Source: a virus
Direction: 5' to 3' (one strand)
Virus record (IMG/VR): IMGVR_UViG_3300024243_000022
Coordinates: 1 to 56,719 of that record
Length of the DNA: 56,719 nucleotides
In this document: one piece after another, positions 33,161 through 41,241 of the stretch
Layout: each line of letters starts with the position of its first letter
Numbering within the stretch: the first letter of the stretch is position 1
Program-made: the position numbers and the translations under genes
The notes under the pieces: generated by a model
Told to the model about the DNA's origin: nothing
The model's input: only the letters and a program-made list of their open reading frames with translations
Databases searched by the model: none

Positions 33161-33193
33161 CCCTCGCTATTTCCTGTAAAATAAATACGAGGG
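33161..33193 (-). promoter_or_regulatory. Hairpin that could hide the homing-endonuclease ribosome site
   Basis: CCCTCG (33161-33166) pairs perfectly with CGAGGG (33188-33193), with a 21-nt loop. In the minus-strand RNA the 3' arm is the GCGAGGG immediately ahead of ATG 33152, so folding would block translation from the late read-through transcript. Similar occlusion is known for several phage homing endonucleases. Confidence 0.5.
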
Positions 33194-33268
33194 AAAGAAT
33201 GTAGGTTGCATCCCTTTTCGACTTGCATTGTCTATCCCTCATAACTGTATAATTCATATCAGTTTTCC

Positions 33269-34246
33269 TTAACCTGTTTTTTCCAGTAGACGATCGATTT
33301 TCGCCATCGTTCGAGCGTCTAAGTTCATGAATTCTTCAGTCGGCATATTTGCAACTCTAGCAAGTAGAGTCTCGTTTACTTCGCCTCCTGAAGAGTTTGC
33401 TCTTGCTAGTGAAGCTGGTCGATCTGTATCCAATAGTTCATTGGTGTTGTTAGCTTCAGTTATTGCAAGGTTTAAGGCTTTTCGTACATACCGTGGGGTC
33501 GCAATCAAGTGCGCTTCCAAAACACTTTCCATGTTTAAAGACGGAAACTTCTTTGTAAAAGCGTCATTGATTGTTTTCGAGTTCAACGCGATGTCAATAG
33601 CTTGATCAGCTGTAGTAGGCGCTGCAATTCCGCGCTTTACTAAGTAGTCATCAAATAAGTCATCTTTCAAGTAATCCCACGCGCTTGAAACTTTTTTGTG
33701 AGCGTCAGCATAGCCTTCGTTCTCGCTCAATAAAGTGTTTAACGCTTCGCTTTCTGACGCTTTAGTATGCATAGTTGTAGTTGCATTTCGCAACATGTCA
33801 ACCTGATTCTTAAGCTCCAAAAGTTCAGCATTATCTCCAGTACTCAGGTTCATCAATTTAGAAGTATCCAGGTAGAGATTCCCTTCTTCATCAAAGTCGA
33901 TAGGGATGTTGGAGTACTTCTTGTCATCAAGTTCGTTCTCCAAGTCCTTAGTCTCTTTGAAAGTTGCTACGGCAGTTTTAATTTCATCTAACTGCTCCTG
34001 TAGTCCCTGTCTAATACCTCTTTGTGCTGATAAAGATTTAATTAAACCTTTATTGGCAATTTCTAACTCAGACATCTTCTTAGCAATAGATTGTACGTCG
34101 TCTACATCCTGATCTGCATCATCATCTGCATCATCATCCACATCATCCACATCTGCAAATTCATCCAACACATCTGTGTCATCAACGTCAACTTCATCTA
34201 GTGCTGCGAGTTCTTCTTTTGTTAGATTTTTGTTATCCTCAGCCAT
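33269..34246 (-). CDS. Scaffolding protein (325 aa)
   Basis: The N-terminal 50 residues are an almost pure Asp/Val/Glu tract (VDDVDDDADDDADQDVDDV), followed by coiled-coil-prone helices (about 55-110 and 140-175) and a helical C-terminus. Extreme acidity, helicity and the slot between portal and capsid genes are typical of podovirus scaffolds. AAAAGGAG precedes the ATG. Confidence 0.8.
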   Translation of the reverse strand: MAEDNKNLTKEELAALDEVDVDDTDVLDEFADVDDVDDDADDDADQDVDDVQSIAKKMSELEIANKGLIKSLSAQRGIRQGLQEQLDEIKTAVATFKETKDLENELDDKKYSNIPIDFDEEGNLYLDTSKLMNLSTGDNAELLELKNQVDMLRNATTTMHTKASESEALNTLLSENEGYADAHKKVSSAWDYLKDDLFDDYLVKRGIAAPTTADQAIDIALNSKTINDAFTKKFPSLNMESVLEAHLIATPRYVRKALNLAITEANNTNELLDTDRPASLARANSSGGEVNETLLARVANMPTEEFMNLDARTMAKIDRLLEKTG

Positions 34247-34288
34247 ACTAACTCCTTTTCGCCCGATCCCCGGCGTCGGTAGTCACCC

Positions 34289-36376
34289 TTATGTAGGTGT
34301 CACATTTGTTGGTGTATTATTCTGTGGTGCTGCAGCCTGTTTCTCTGACGCACTCACCACAAATTTAAGTAGCTCAAGCATAGAACTTTTCTCGTCTGCG
34401 TCCATATCAGCCATCTTAGCAGCTAAGTCACGCTTAGAGTCAGTGTCTTTCTGAGCTATTTGCTCCCTTGATATTGCACCGTCTTGCATCTTGCCTTTCG
34501 CCATTATTTCTAACTTCTTGCTCTCGTTTTGTACCTGTGCTGTTTTATGCTTATCGTCACTTTCCAGCTTTTTGGCTTTCATCTGCATCTCAATACCTTG
34601 CAGTTTCTGTTTGCCTTCTTCTTGTTGCTTAATGTAGTTTTTCCAGTTTGCTTTTTCAATTGGAGATAAATCAAGTTTGTCAATCACAGTGAATGGATCA
34701 ACTGGGAAGCCTTTTTCCATCATTTCCATAAAGGTTGCCAGCTCAGCCATCATCTTAGTTAAGCCACCAGGGGCTTCTTCCATTCGAATATTGTAATTTA
34801 GGTCACGAATTTTTCTAATCGGCGCAATCATTCCACGCTGTTGATCTACTATATAACCTTGTTGAAAAGTGTATTTCTCAGTTTCACCGAGTATCTTTCT
34901 AATCTGTGTCTCAGGCATAAAGCGTACGATTATCTCAATCTTCCGCTTGTATACTTCTTTAAGTGCAGCTCGATGATTAGCAAATAACTTAGCCAAGATA
35001 GTAAGTCCTTGCTGTTGTCTCAAACGAAGATTTATTCCTGGTTCACGACGCTGCTGTGCAATACCCATCAAGTCAGGATTCACACCACTGATCATCTTCA
35101 TTGCTTCCCGGTTCATCTCTTCAAGCTTCATTGGTGCATCAGGGAATTGTGGAACAGATTTTTCTTTAACCTTGTTCAAACCCCCCTTGGTCATAAACGT
35201 AATTGCATCAGGATCAGCCCATGAGTCTTGCGCTTGTGTGAGATCATGAAATGCATCAATCTCAGCCATGACGCCAACGCCTTGCTTACCCAGGAGTTTA
35301 AGTGTATGCATCCAACGTCTATTGCATTCTTTCTGTGGGTCAATCATACCCTTCACAAGCCCATAGGCCTTGTGCTGCCGGGTTGATCGATCGATATATG
35401 CTCTTGCACGACAGAGTGAGAAGTTCTTCTTATAGACAGGTGAATCACCTTCCCACAAAATCCGGTCATGTGTGTAGTGCAGCCAATGAATCTTAGTGTC
35501 ATATACTTGAGTCAGTTGACCAGATATTTTTTCTTTCTTCAGGAGGTTGTATTCTTTCTTTGTTAGCTCAGTAATTTCCTTCTTGTCACTTATAAAGTAG
35601 TATCGCAGATACGCAATTCTGTACTCTAAATGTGAGACCAAAACTCGCTTGTTTTGTGAGTCGTAGAACTCAAAAGAATCTGCTTGCACTACGTCTTGGT
35701 CTAGATAACCAAGAGAGTGATCTGAATGCTTACCTAGTCCTTCCAGGCCATCAGTAAAAATTTCTTCCATATCCTTAATGTGCTTAGGATACCTGATGTG
35801 AAAGTCTTCTGCTGTAATCCACTTCTCATAGATGATGTACCGTGCATCACTAAGGTTCGACTTCCTACACATTGGATCAACTAATACCTCATACCCTTCT
35901 AATGAGAATTCGTAGAACTGAAGTTCTTCAGGATTTGCCGGATCAGGTCCTACGTCGACTACTACATCACCAACACCTGTGATAAGTTCATTCTCAAATA
36001 GTGTCTTGTGCTCATCTGCTGCGTCAAGTTGACTTGTGTCAATGTACTTGACAATATCCTCAAGTACTTCACATAAGAAGTCATCACTCTTCTCAACTGG
36101 GTATGGATAAATACGTACTGGATTTTGCGACTCAATCCCAACGGCTAGTTCTACAGTAGGATGGATGTAGTTCCATACTAAAGCTTCACGACCCTGCTGC
36201 TCTAGCTTAAACTTCTCATCATCACTCCACTGGTCACCGGCTTTAAACTTCTGCGCAAGCTGAGCTGACTCAAGCCACTCTAGATTTGCAGTCCAAGCTT
36301 CGTCTCGCATCTCTTTCGCAACTGTCAGTCGATCTTCTTTTGAGAGCTCAGTAAATGATGTATACCAACCAGCCAT
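34289..36376 (-). CDS. Portal protein (695 aa)
   Basis: It has the layout of P22/N4-like portals: an N-terminal helical region (AKEMRDEAWTANLEWLESAQ), GREALVWNYIHPTVELAVG, a wing with GVGDVVVDVGPDP and YEVLVDPMCRKSNLSDARYI, a clip/stem segment and a long helical C-terminus rich in Lys/Gln/Met (TAQVQNESKKLEIMAKG). The length suits a dodecameric portal with a C-terminal barrel. It lies directly downstream of the terminase genes in the packaging module. Confidence 0.9.
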   Translation of the reverse strand: MAGWYTSFTELSKEDRLTVAKEMRDEAWTANLEWLESAQLAQKFKAGDQWSDDEKFKLEQQGREALVWNYIHPTVELAVGIESQNPVRIYPYPVEKSDDFLCEVLEDIVKYIDTSQLDAADEHKTLFENELITGVGDVVVDVGPDPANPEELQFYEFSLEGYEVLVDPMCRKSNLSDARYIIYEKWITAEDFHIRYPKHIKDMEEIFTDGLEGLGKHSDHSLGYLDQDVVQADSFEFYDSQNKRVLVSHLEYRIAYLRYYFISDKKEITELTKKEYNLLKKEKISGQLTQVYDTKIHWLHYTHDRILWEGDSPVYKKNFSLCRARAYIDRSTRQHKAYGLVKGMIDPQKECNRRWMHTLKLLGKQGVGVMAEIDAFHDLTQAQDSWADPDAITFMTKGGLNKVKEKSVPQFPDAPMKLEEMNREAMKMISGVNPDLMGIAQQRREPGINLRLRQQQGLTILAKLFANHRAALKEVYKRKIEIIVRFMPETQIRKILGETEKYTFQQGYIVDQQRGMIAPIRKIRDLNYNIRMEEAPGGLTKMMAELATFMEMMEKGFPVDPFTVIDKLDLSPIEKANWKNYIKQQEEGKQKLQGIEMQMKAKKLESDDKHKTAQVQNESKKLEIMAKGKMQDGAISREQIAQKDTDSKRDLAAKMADMDADEKSSMLELLKFVVSASEKQAAAPQNNTPTNVTPT

Positions 36377-36389
36377 AATAAGTCACCTT

Positions 36390-36611
36390 TTATTTTTTTG
36401 GAGTAGGCTTAACTGTGCCAACTGCCGGAATCTTCGCAGTTTCTTTTGTACCAATGTAGATGACCGCGGCAGACTTAAGTACATCACCGCTCTCAAGATG
36501 CACACTGTTCTCTACATTTCGTGTAACCATCTTCATCAGTCTCTCATGATCGTACTGAGCCAACTCAATTGTGTTACCGTCAATCATTCTTGCATAGTAT
36601 CTTGTTCCCAT
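36390..36611 (-). CDS. Hypothetical 73-aa protein between terminase and portal
   Basis: It has a GGGAGAAGAGTA ribosome site. The product is small and mixed alpha/beta with a Lys/Pro-rich C-terminal tail. Its fixed place in the packaging module suggests a role in head assembly or packaging, but no family is recognised. Confidence 0.7.
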   Translation of the reverse strand: MGTRYYARMIDGNTIELAQYDHERLMKMVTRNVENSVHLESGDVLKSAAVIYIGTKETAKIPAVGTVKPTPKK

Positions 36612-36623
36612 TACTCTTCTCCC

Positions 36624-38078
36624 TTACATTACCATTCTTCGTTGTTTATATTTCGCCATCAGTGCGTCTACTTCATTCAGGCGTTCCTTTGTATAGCCAG
36701 AAAGGCCCCTGATACGCATCATCACATACTGAAGAGCATCGTGGACATGACTGTACTTATTCTTGGCAGGCGTATCTGCAAATCTCTCTTCACCAACAAC
36801 CTGCAGTCTTCTAAACTTATAGCCTCCATTAAATCCCTTTCTCAAATGGTTGCAGTCAGGATGTAAGTTGAATGCAGGCTTGCCGTCCCTGAGTGCAGTA
36901 AGATAGAATCGTACTGCTTCAAGACGTGGATCTAGCACATTGGTATTTGCTTCTTCACACATGATACCTAAGTCGGCTAGTTCTTTAAAAACTGTTTGTT
37001 CGTCTGTTTGTGCACGTTGATTGCCGGCTGGGTCACCGATGAATGAGATATCTGTGTCGGGGTAGTGCTGCTGAATATGTGGCAGTAAGCAGGTCTCAGC
37101 AAACTGCTTAATACCCATGTCAAAGGAGACTACTTCAGACAGCACATTCACACCGCCACGTGTTGTTGGTTGTACAAATACTGCAGAGGGAGTTAAGCCA
37201 AAGTCAAGGCCGCACAGTAATTCCTGATCCTCAACATGCACGATATGTTCATTTAGATGAAGGGCTTCTGACCACTGTTCTTTGTAAATCGGCCTTCCAT
37301 CTTCAACACTCCCGAATTGATTTGCTAGGTTGACCTTTATCCAACTGTGTGTCTTACCTTCTTTTCCTCTAGTGTAGTATCCCTCAGGTAAGTTTTGTAT
37401 GTTCTCAGCCAAAGGATTGGATTCCCATTCTCTAGTTACGGGGTTCTCTATTAACCCACCAGGTTGTGTAAAAAAGGTCCAGTCCCTTGGCTTGGTAACT
37501 TCTTGCAGTTCGTAAAGCCAGTGATCATCATCCACTTGATTGGTGTCACCGATTATCCCGTACCATGACGGCCCGCCATCAATAGCTGACGGATATCTGC
37601 CGATACGAAAGTCGAGCATATCCAGGATAGCTTTCGGTAATTCTTTTATTTCGTTGAGCCAGGCCCCAGTCAACTGTGATCCCCTCACCTTCTTGACAGC
37701 TTGCGGTCTGTCAAGAGCTATGAAGACTAGGTCTGAGTCAACGATGGTCTTATCTGATAGTTTAAATTTTATATGGTGGTTGGGTGGTTGAATACCAGAC
37801 CCTTTAGAAAACTTCCCTAGATGCTCGAATAAGTCAAGCCAATCCTTGATCGTAGTAGAGAAGAGTTCTCCATATGTGTTCCTGACAGCGTACCATCTAC
37901 TTTTGCGTATGCCTTGCCGGTTTGGTCGCTGCTCAGTCATCTGTGTCAAGATGCGTTCACAAGAGCCATAAGTTTTGCCGCTACCTAATGGCCCTGTGAT
38001 AATACCAACACGCCCTCGATGATGAATGTAGTCACCGAGTACCTGCCCTTGCGCCTTGGTTTTCATCACAAACTTCAT
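36624..38078 (-). CDS. Terminase large subunit
   Basis: This packaging motor has an N-terminal ATPase and a C-terminal RNase H-like nuclease. Walker A is GPLGSGKT (29-36); the hydrophobic strand LVFIALDRP is followed by GAWLNEIKE with the catalytic Glu at 143. Nuclease acidic residues appear in CGLDFG (Asp292), SFIGDPAG (Asp349) and VHDALQY (Asp447). At 484 aa it matches short-tailed phage enzymes. Its start follows the small subunit stop by three bases. Confidence 0.95.
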   Translation of the reverse strand: MKFVMKTKAQGQVLGDYIHHRGRVGIITGPLGSGKTYGSCERILTQMTEQRPNRQGIRKSRWYAVRNTYGELFSTTIKDWLDLFEHLGKFSKGSGIQPPNHHIKFKLSDKTIVDSDLVFIALDRPQAVKKVRGSQLTGAWLNEIKELPKAILDMLDFRIGRYPSAIDGGPSWYGIIGDTNQVDDDHWLYELQEVTKPRDWTFFTQPGGLIENPVTREWESNPLAENIQNLPEGYYTRGKEGKTHSWIKVNLANQFGSVEDGRPIYKEQWSEALHLNEHIVHVEDQELLCGLDFGLTPSAVFVQPTTRGGVNVLSEVVSFDMGIKQFAETCLLPHIQQHYPDTDISFIGDPAGNQRAQTDEQTVFKELADLGIMCEEANTNVLDPRLEAVRFYLTALRDGKPAFNLHPDCNHLRKGFNGGYKFRRLQVVGEERFADTPAKNKYSHVHDALQYVMMRIRGLSGYTKERLNEVDALMAKYKQRRMVM

Positions 38079-38081
38079 ATC

Positions 38082-38591
38082 TTAAACTCCACTCAAGTCT
38101 CGGATGATCACAGTGGGGAGCCCAGACTCATCTTTGCCCATCGAAATTGCACTGTTGAGTCCCTGAATGTCCTTGGTCAGCGCTTGAAACACGCCAGAGA
38201 GTGTGGCAATATCTCTAACACTCTCTTCATCGACTGCCTCAATCGCACTGCGAGCTTTTGCCAGTAACTTAGTTTCTAAGTCAGCATATAATTCGACAAG
38301 TGCGAGTTGCTTGGCCATGTTAAACACTTGAAGTCTTTTTCGGTTTTTATCCAGGAATTGATCTGCGCGAACGGTAAAGATATCTTCACCCTCTAAAAGC
38401 TCTTCACCCTCTGTACCTTCAACCAGAGAGAAGGAGGACGAATCGTCTTCTGAAAACCACTGCTGCCATTCTTGTTCTTTGGCAATCTTCTCCATCATAG
38501 AGAGAGGTAAACCTAGAGTATCTGCAAGATCTTTAAGAGGGACGCCTAGAATCTCGTAAGATAATCTAGGTACTTTCATATTGGTTTCCAT
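38082..38591 (-). CDS. Terminase small subunit (169 aa)
   Basis: First gene of the late operon. The N-terminus reads LSYEILGVPLKDLADTLGLPLSMMEKIAKEQ, a helix-turn-helix-like DNA-binding segment that would recognise the packaging site, followed by an acidic linker and long oligomerisation helices (about 75-150). Position directly before the large subunit supports the call. AAGGAGCTGAT precedes the ATG. Confidence 0.8.
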   Translation of the reverse strand: METNMKVPRLSYEILGVPLKDLADTLGLPLSMMEKIAKEQEWQQWFSEDDSSSFSLVEGTEGEELLEGEDIFTVRADQFLDKNRKRLQVFNMAKQLALVELYADLETKLLAKARSAIEAVDEESVRDIATLSGVFQALTKDIQGLNSAISMGKDESGLPTVIIRDLSGV

Positions 38592-38811
38592 ATCAGCTCC
38601 TTTTACTTTCTTATTTAATTATAAGCTATATATTTGGATTTGTACAGCTTTATTTGAAAATAAAATACAGTAATACCACTCGTGGGAAAAGTGTATCATA
38701 CCATATTATATAGGCGAATTTTTTCTACAGTTTTGATCTTTTTTAGTATAAGCACATCAGTTTGGCAGAGCAATACACGTATTATAGTATTTTAGTATCG
38801 GGGTTATACTT
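38592..38811. other. AT-rich part of the divergent non-coding region, before the direct repeats
   Basis: The gap between the first late gene and the first early gene spans 38592-39428. This first part holds a candidate late promoter (38618-38646), a GGGAAAAGTGTATCA partial copy of the later repeat near 38682-38696, and otherwise no ORF or hairpin that I can support. Confidence 0.6.
38618..38646 (-). promoter_or_regulatory. Candidate late promoter driving the packaging genes
   Basis: On the minus strand TGTACA (38641-38646) and a perfect TATAAT (38618-38623) are separated by exactly 17 bp and lie about 30 bp before the small terminase start. The -35 matches the consensus at four of six positions. 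It lacks the TGn extension and CACCAA/TTGGTG pair of the middle promoters. Confidence 0.5.
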
Positions 38812-39023
38812 GTGTAAAAAGTGTATATTTTAGTAAAAACAGAGAAATTTTTTTGTTTAGTTTCTCGGTGTTATACTTGTGTAAAAAGTGTATATTTTAG
38901 TAAAAACAGAGAAATTTTTTTGTTGGGATTCACAGAAGAGTGGTGTAAAAAGTGTATATTTCACTGTGTACGAGAAATTTTTTTGTTGGGATTCACAGAA
39001 GAGTGGTGTAAAAAGTGTATATT
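38812..39023. repeat. Four direct repeats of an 18-bp iteron
   Basis: GTGTAAAAAGTGTATATT occurs perfectly at 38812, 38879, 38943 and 39006, spaced 67, 64 and 63 bp. The segments between are also related: each contains GAGAAATTTTTTTG, and units 2-3 share GTTGGGATTCACAGAAGAGTG. Units 1 and 2 are preceded by TTATACTT. Iteron-like arrays beside an A/T tract are usual in replication origins or partition sites. Confidence 0.75.
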
Positions 39024-39094
39024 CTATTGTTTACGAGAAATTTTTTTGTCGGGATTTACATAAGCAGAGCTTATTAACCCACGGGCCCCCTATA

Positions 39095-39265
39095 CCCCAT
39101 ATTATATATTTATTTTATTTTAAAATATTTTTAAATAAATATTATATTATATATTAAATTTTATTAAAAATATATAAAAATTTATTTAATTTTTTTATTT
39201 ACAAATTTATTTTTTTATTATATAATATATATATTAAATAAATAATAATTATTTATTTAATAGAT
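39095..39265. other. Nearly pure A/T tract, possible DNA-unwinding element
   Basis: About 170 bp consist almost only of A and T (many TATATAT/TTTATTTAAT runs), unlike any coding part. It lies between the iteron-like repeats and the early promoter. This fits an unwinding element or an UP-type promoter region; no gene is possible here. Confidence 0.7.
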
Positions 39266-39267
39266 CT

Positions 39268-39296
39268 TTGACATAATATAAAAGCTTTTATATGAG
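39268..39296 (+). promoter_or_regulatory. Candidate early promoter
   Basis: TTGACA (39268-39273) is a perfect -35 followed 17 bp later by TATGAG (four of six). The A/T tract just upstream could act as UP element. It would drive the first early genes from 39429. It differs from the six TTTAC-type middle promoters, consistent with immediate recognition by host RNA polymerase. Confidence 0.5.
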
Positions 39297-39298
39297 AA

Positions 39299-39399
39299 GG
39301 CTAGAAGACTTCACTCTTCTGTAAGAAGAGCGCGAGACTGAATAGCCTGCTTATAAGAAGAGTGTATAACTGTGAGACTCTGATACTGAAGAGTCTCAC
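39299..39399 (+). other. Structured early leader RNA
   Basis: Three stems are visible: GGCTA/TAGCC (39299-39303 with 39343-39347) enclosing CTCTTC/GAAGAG (39314-39319 with 39325-39330), and then a perfect 9-bp GTGAGACTC/GAGTCTCAC (39372-39380 with 39391-39399). It sits between the early promoter and the first ribosome site. No T-run follows, so a processing or stability leader is more likely than a terminator. It does not fold as a tRNA. Confidence 0.55.
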
Positions 39400-39428
39400 T
39401 CGATGGCCTAAGCACAAGGAGACTTACT

Positions 39429-39614
39429 ATGAAATCACTAAACTTTGAAACTAACGAAGCTTATATCGCATGTGATTTTGAAGAAACATTCGACAGAACA
39501 CACTTCAACGAATACTTGAAGAATACTGAGATACATGATATGACTGAGTATCTCGAAACTCTTGTACCAGTGTACAGAGCATCGCACACTGACTTTGTTA
39601 AACGCCCGTACTAA
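39429..39614 (+). CDS. First early gene, acidic 61-aa protein
   Basis: ACAAGGAGACTTACT gives a strong start. The product is acidic (FETNEAYIACDFEETFDRTH) and helical at the end. As the first gene after the early promoter and a structured leader it is likely made immediately on infection; a host-takeover role is inferred from place only. Confidence 0.75.
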   Translation: MKSLNFETNEAYIACDFEETFDRTHFNEYLKNTEIHDMTEYLETLVPVYRASHTDFVKRPY

Positions 39615-39693
39615 TCAACACAAACATCCGAACAGCGCTCGGGCGATGTAAAACTAAGCGCGTTTACAACACTCAACTTATAAGGAGTACATC

Positions 39694-40020
39694 ATGGCCA
39701 AAGCAAAAGAACAAAGCGTACAGTTGACTAACACTACAGAGCTGAAAAGCTGGACCAAACCTGAACTTGTAACTGCAGTAATTGAGTATGAAGACTTGCT
39801 CCTTGCACTTGAGAGTAAAATCTCAAGTGTGAAGGTGCCTGTAACAGGGCGCAAAGAACAAGTACTGAAAATCTTGAAGTCAGCTGGACACATAAGCGTC
39901 TCAGCTATTGCGACGCGCATTGGCATCAGCCAACGCAATGTGTCTTCGCAGATGACATACCTCCGCAAGGACGGTCATGCAATCGCGACCGACTCGCTCG
40001 GTCGTAAATTTCTTGAGTAA
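39694..40020 (+). CDS. Winged-helix-type regulator, paralogue 1 (108 aa)
   Basis: The C-terminal half reads RKEQVLKILKSAGHISVSAI, then ATRIGISQRNVSSQMTYLR and KDGHAIATDSLGRKFLE, a helix-turn-helix with a following wing. It is about 70% identical in that half to the 41545 product (RIGIS.RNVSSQMTYLRKDG.AIATDSLGRKFLE) and shares SSQMTYLR-type helices with 40368 and 50391. The N-terminal half is helical and probably oligomerises. Probable DNA-binding regulator of phage promoters. Confidence 0.8.
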   Translation: MAKAKEQSVQLTNTTELKSWTKPELVTAVIEYEDLLLALESKISSVKVPVTGRKEQVLKILKSAGHISVSAIATRIGISQRNVSSQMTYLRKDGHAIATDSLGRKFLE

Positions 40021-40048
40021 TTAACTGATGTCTTCTAGCCTTCTATAT

Positions 40049-40072
40049 GCGCTGCTCAATAACGAGCAGCGC
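40049..40072 (+). repeat. Hairpin cassette copy 1
   Basis: Perfect 9-bp stem GCGCTGCTC/GAGCAGCGC with AATAAC loop, followed by AACCCTTAACAAGGAG and a start codon. The whole unit of about 45 bp recurs at 40321 and 40564 ahead of the next two genes. Confidence 0.85.
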
Positions 40073-40095
40073 AACCCTTAACAAGGAGAATGACT

Positions 40096-40311
40096 ATGGC
40101 TATTGTTTATGTAGTAATGCTTGACGTAAAGTATGAAGGTTCAACACTCAGAAATTTGTTTAGCAATGAAAACGCAGCACGCAAGTACTGCGCGGCTAAT
40201 GCCAACGACGTCGAGTATGATGACGTGAGCTTCTCAATTCACGAGATGACTGTGATTGACGAAGTAAATGTTACCGAGGCTGATGACAAGTATGATCATT
40301 ACGACTACTAA
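40096..40311 (+). CDS. Hypothetical 71-aa acidic protein
   Basis: ATG 40096 is seven bases from AAGGAG; an ATG at 40090 is too close. The product has a beta-strand start (AIVYVVMLDVKYEG) and an alpha helix (NENAARKYCAANA), then acidic strands and a DDKYDHYDY end. No family is recognised. It is the first of three genes headed by the same hairpin cassette. Confidence 0.7.
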   Translation: MAIVYVVMLDVKYEGSTLRNLFSNENAARKYCAANANDVEYDDVSFSIHEMTVIDEVNVTEADDKYDHYDY

Positions 40312-40320
40312 CCTTAACAT

Positions 40321-40344
40321 GCGCTGCTCAATAACGAGCAGCGC
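40321..40344 (+). repeat. Hairpin cassette copy 2
   Basis: Identical 9-bp stem and AATAAC loop to copy 1, placed 10 bases after the preceding stop and followed by ACAAGGAGGATGATT before ATG 40368. Confidence 0.85.
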
Positions 40345-40367
40345 AACCCTTAACAAGGAGGATGATT

Positions 40368-40553
40368 ATGACTAACCCTAACCGATCTAAAGTTCTCAAT
40401 GCTGTTCAAACATCAATCAAATCAAACGGTTATTACCGTAATGATATGATTGCCAAACAACTCGGTATCCCTAAGCGTGAGGTAAGCAAGATGCTTACTT
40501 ACCTTAGATGCGATAACGGCCACGACTTCACGCGGTATAGAATGAACCGCTAA
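40368..40553 (+). CDS. Minimal helix-turn-helix protein, paralogue 2 (61 aa)
   Basis: This is the shortest of the four related proteins: YRNDMIAKQLGIPKREVSKM followed by LTYLR. It aligns with the recognition helix of 39694, 41545 and 50391 but lacks the N-terminal helical part and most of the wing. It may act as a competitor or a half-domain regulator. ATG 40368 is chosen because it lies at normal distance from AAGGAGG. Confidence 0.7.
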   Translation: MTNPNRSKVLNAVQTSIKSNGYYRNDMIAKQLGIPKREVSKMLTYLRCDNGHDFTRYRMNR

Positions 40554-40563
40554 CCTTTAACAT

Positions 40564-40587
40564 GCGCTGCTCAATAACGAGCAGCGC
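40564..40587 (+). repeat. Hairpin cassette copy 3
   Basis: Third identical GCGCTGCTC/GAGCAGCGC hairpin with AATAAC loop, followed by ACAAGGAGAATGACT and ATG 40611. Confidence 0.85.
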
Positions 40588-40610
40588 AACCCTTAACAAG
40601 GAGAATGACT

Positions 40611-40802
40611 ATGTCTAAACGTGTTAACATTTCAATGCCTGAAGAATTATATGCAGACGTTAAGAAATATAATCTTAATACTTCTAAAGTATGTCAAAAA
40701 GCTTTAGAGACTGCAATACGATTTGAGAAAGGTAAACGCCGACACCGTCAAAGCATGATTGATAATGCTCATCACATTATCAAAGCTTTACAGCGTGCTT
40801 AA
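40611..40802 (+). CDS. Ribbon-helix-helix regulator (63 aa)
   Basis: RVNISMPEELYADVKKYNLN at the N-terminus, followed by a helix with SKVCQKALETAI, matches MetJ/Arc-type ribbon-helix-helix proteins such as CcdA or ParD antitoxin DNA-binding domains. The C-terminus is basic. No toxin partner is next to it, so a phage transcription regulator is the more likely role. Confidence 0.8.
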   Translation: MSKRVNISMPEELYADVKKYNLNTSKVCQKALETAIRFEKGKRRHRQSMIDNAHHIIKALQRA

Positions 40803-40885
40803 AACTCAATGCCTTAACCATCCGACGCGTCTGGGTGATGTAAAACTTGGCGCACTAACTCTAACCCTTAACAAGGAGGATGATT

Positions 40886-41227
40886 ATGACTGAAACATTA
40901 TTTACATGTATGACACTGGCTGAAGCATTAACTAAAGAAGCTGACGCAGTAAGAAAAACTGAAGACGACATGATGTCTTATGTCGAATGTTACAACGGCC
41001 TCGAGCGTATACACCACGATCTGTATACACATGCTGAACTCGATGATCTTAGCGAGACGCTTGAAGCGAACGGCACATGTGACATAAGCATGGACCTTGT
41101 ACGAATAATGAACATATGTCTTGACGGCTTCGGTAAATCTGACGTAGCAAATACACTACGACTACCGATTAGCAACAAGATAATGCAACTCGTACACTTT
41201 CTTCATTATCTGCACAACATGAGTTAA
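40886..41227 (+). CDS. Acidic helical protein, paralogue of 43092-43433 (113 aa)
   Basis: ATG 40886 follows AAGGAGGATGATT. The motif N-x-L-x-R-x-x-x-x-LYT ... LExxGTxDIxMxL is shared with the 43092 product, showing an internal duplication. It is all helical and acidic with several Met/Cys residues. Function unknown; as an early gene copied twice it may target a host protein. Confidence 0.7.
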   Translation: MTETLFTCMTLAEALTKEADAVRKTEDDMMSYVECYNGLERIHHDLYTHAELDDLSETLEANGTCDISMDLVRIMNICLDGFGKSDVANTLRLPISNKIMQLVHFLHYLHNMS

Positions 41228-41241
41228 CCACTAACAAACAC

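Noticed and set aside
38812-39060. Direct repeats considered as a CRISPR array
   Set aside because: The repeat unit is short (18 bp), the intervening segments are themselves similar to each other, and no cas genes are present. An iteron-type array is the better reading.
38821-39157. Two open reading frames inside the iteron array
   Set aside because: They simply translate the repeats in two frames, have no ribosome site and lie in the control region.
39299-39350. Possible tRNA in the early leader
   Set aside because: The enclosing 5-bp stem and inner hairpin do not give D, anticodon and T arms of proper size, and there is no TTC-type T loop.
40611-40802. Ribbon-helix-helix protein as the antitoxin of a toxin-antitoxin pair
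   Set aside because: The next gene (40886) is an acidic helical protein with a paralogue elsewhere and no toxin motif; no CcdB, ParE or similar partner is adjacent.
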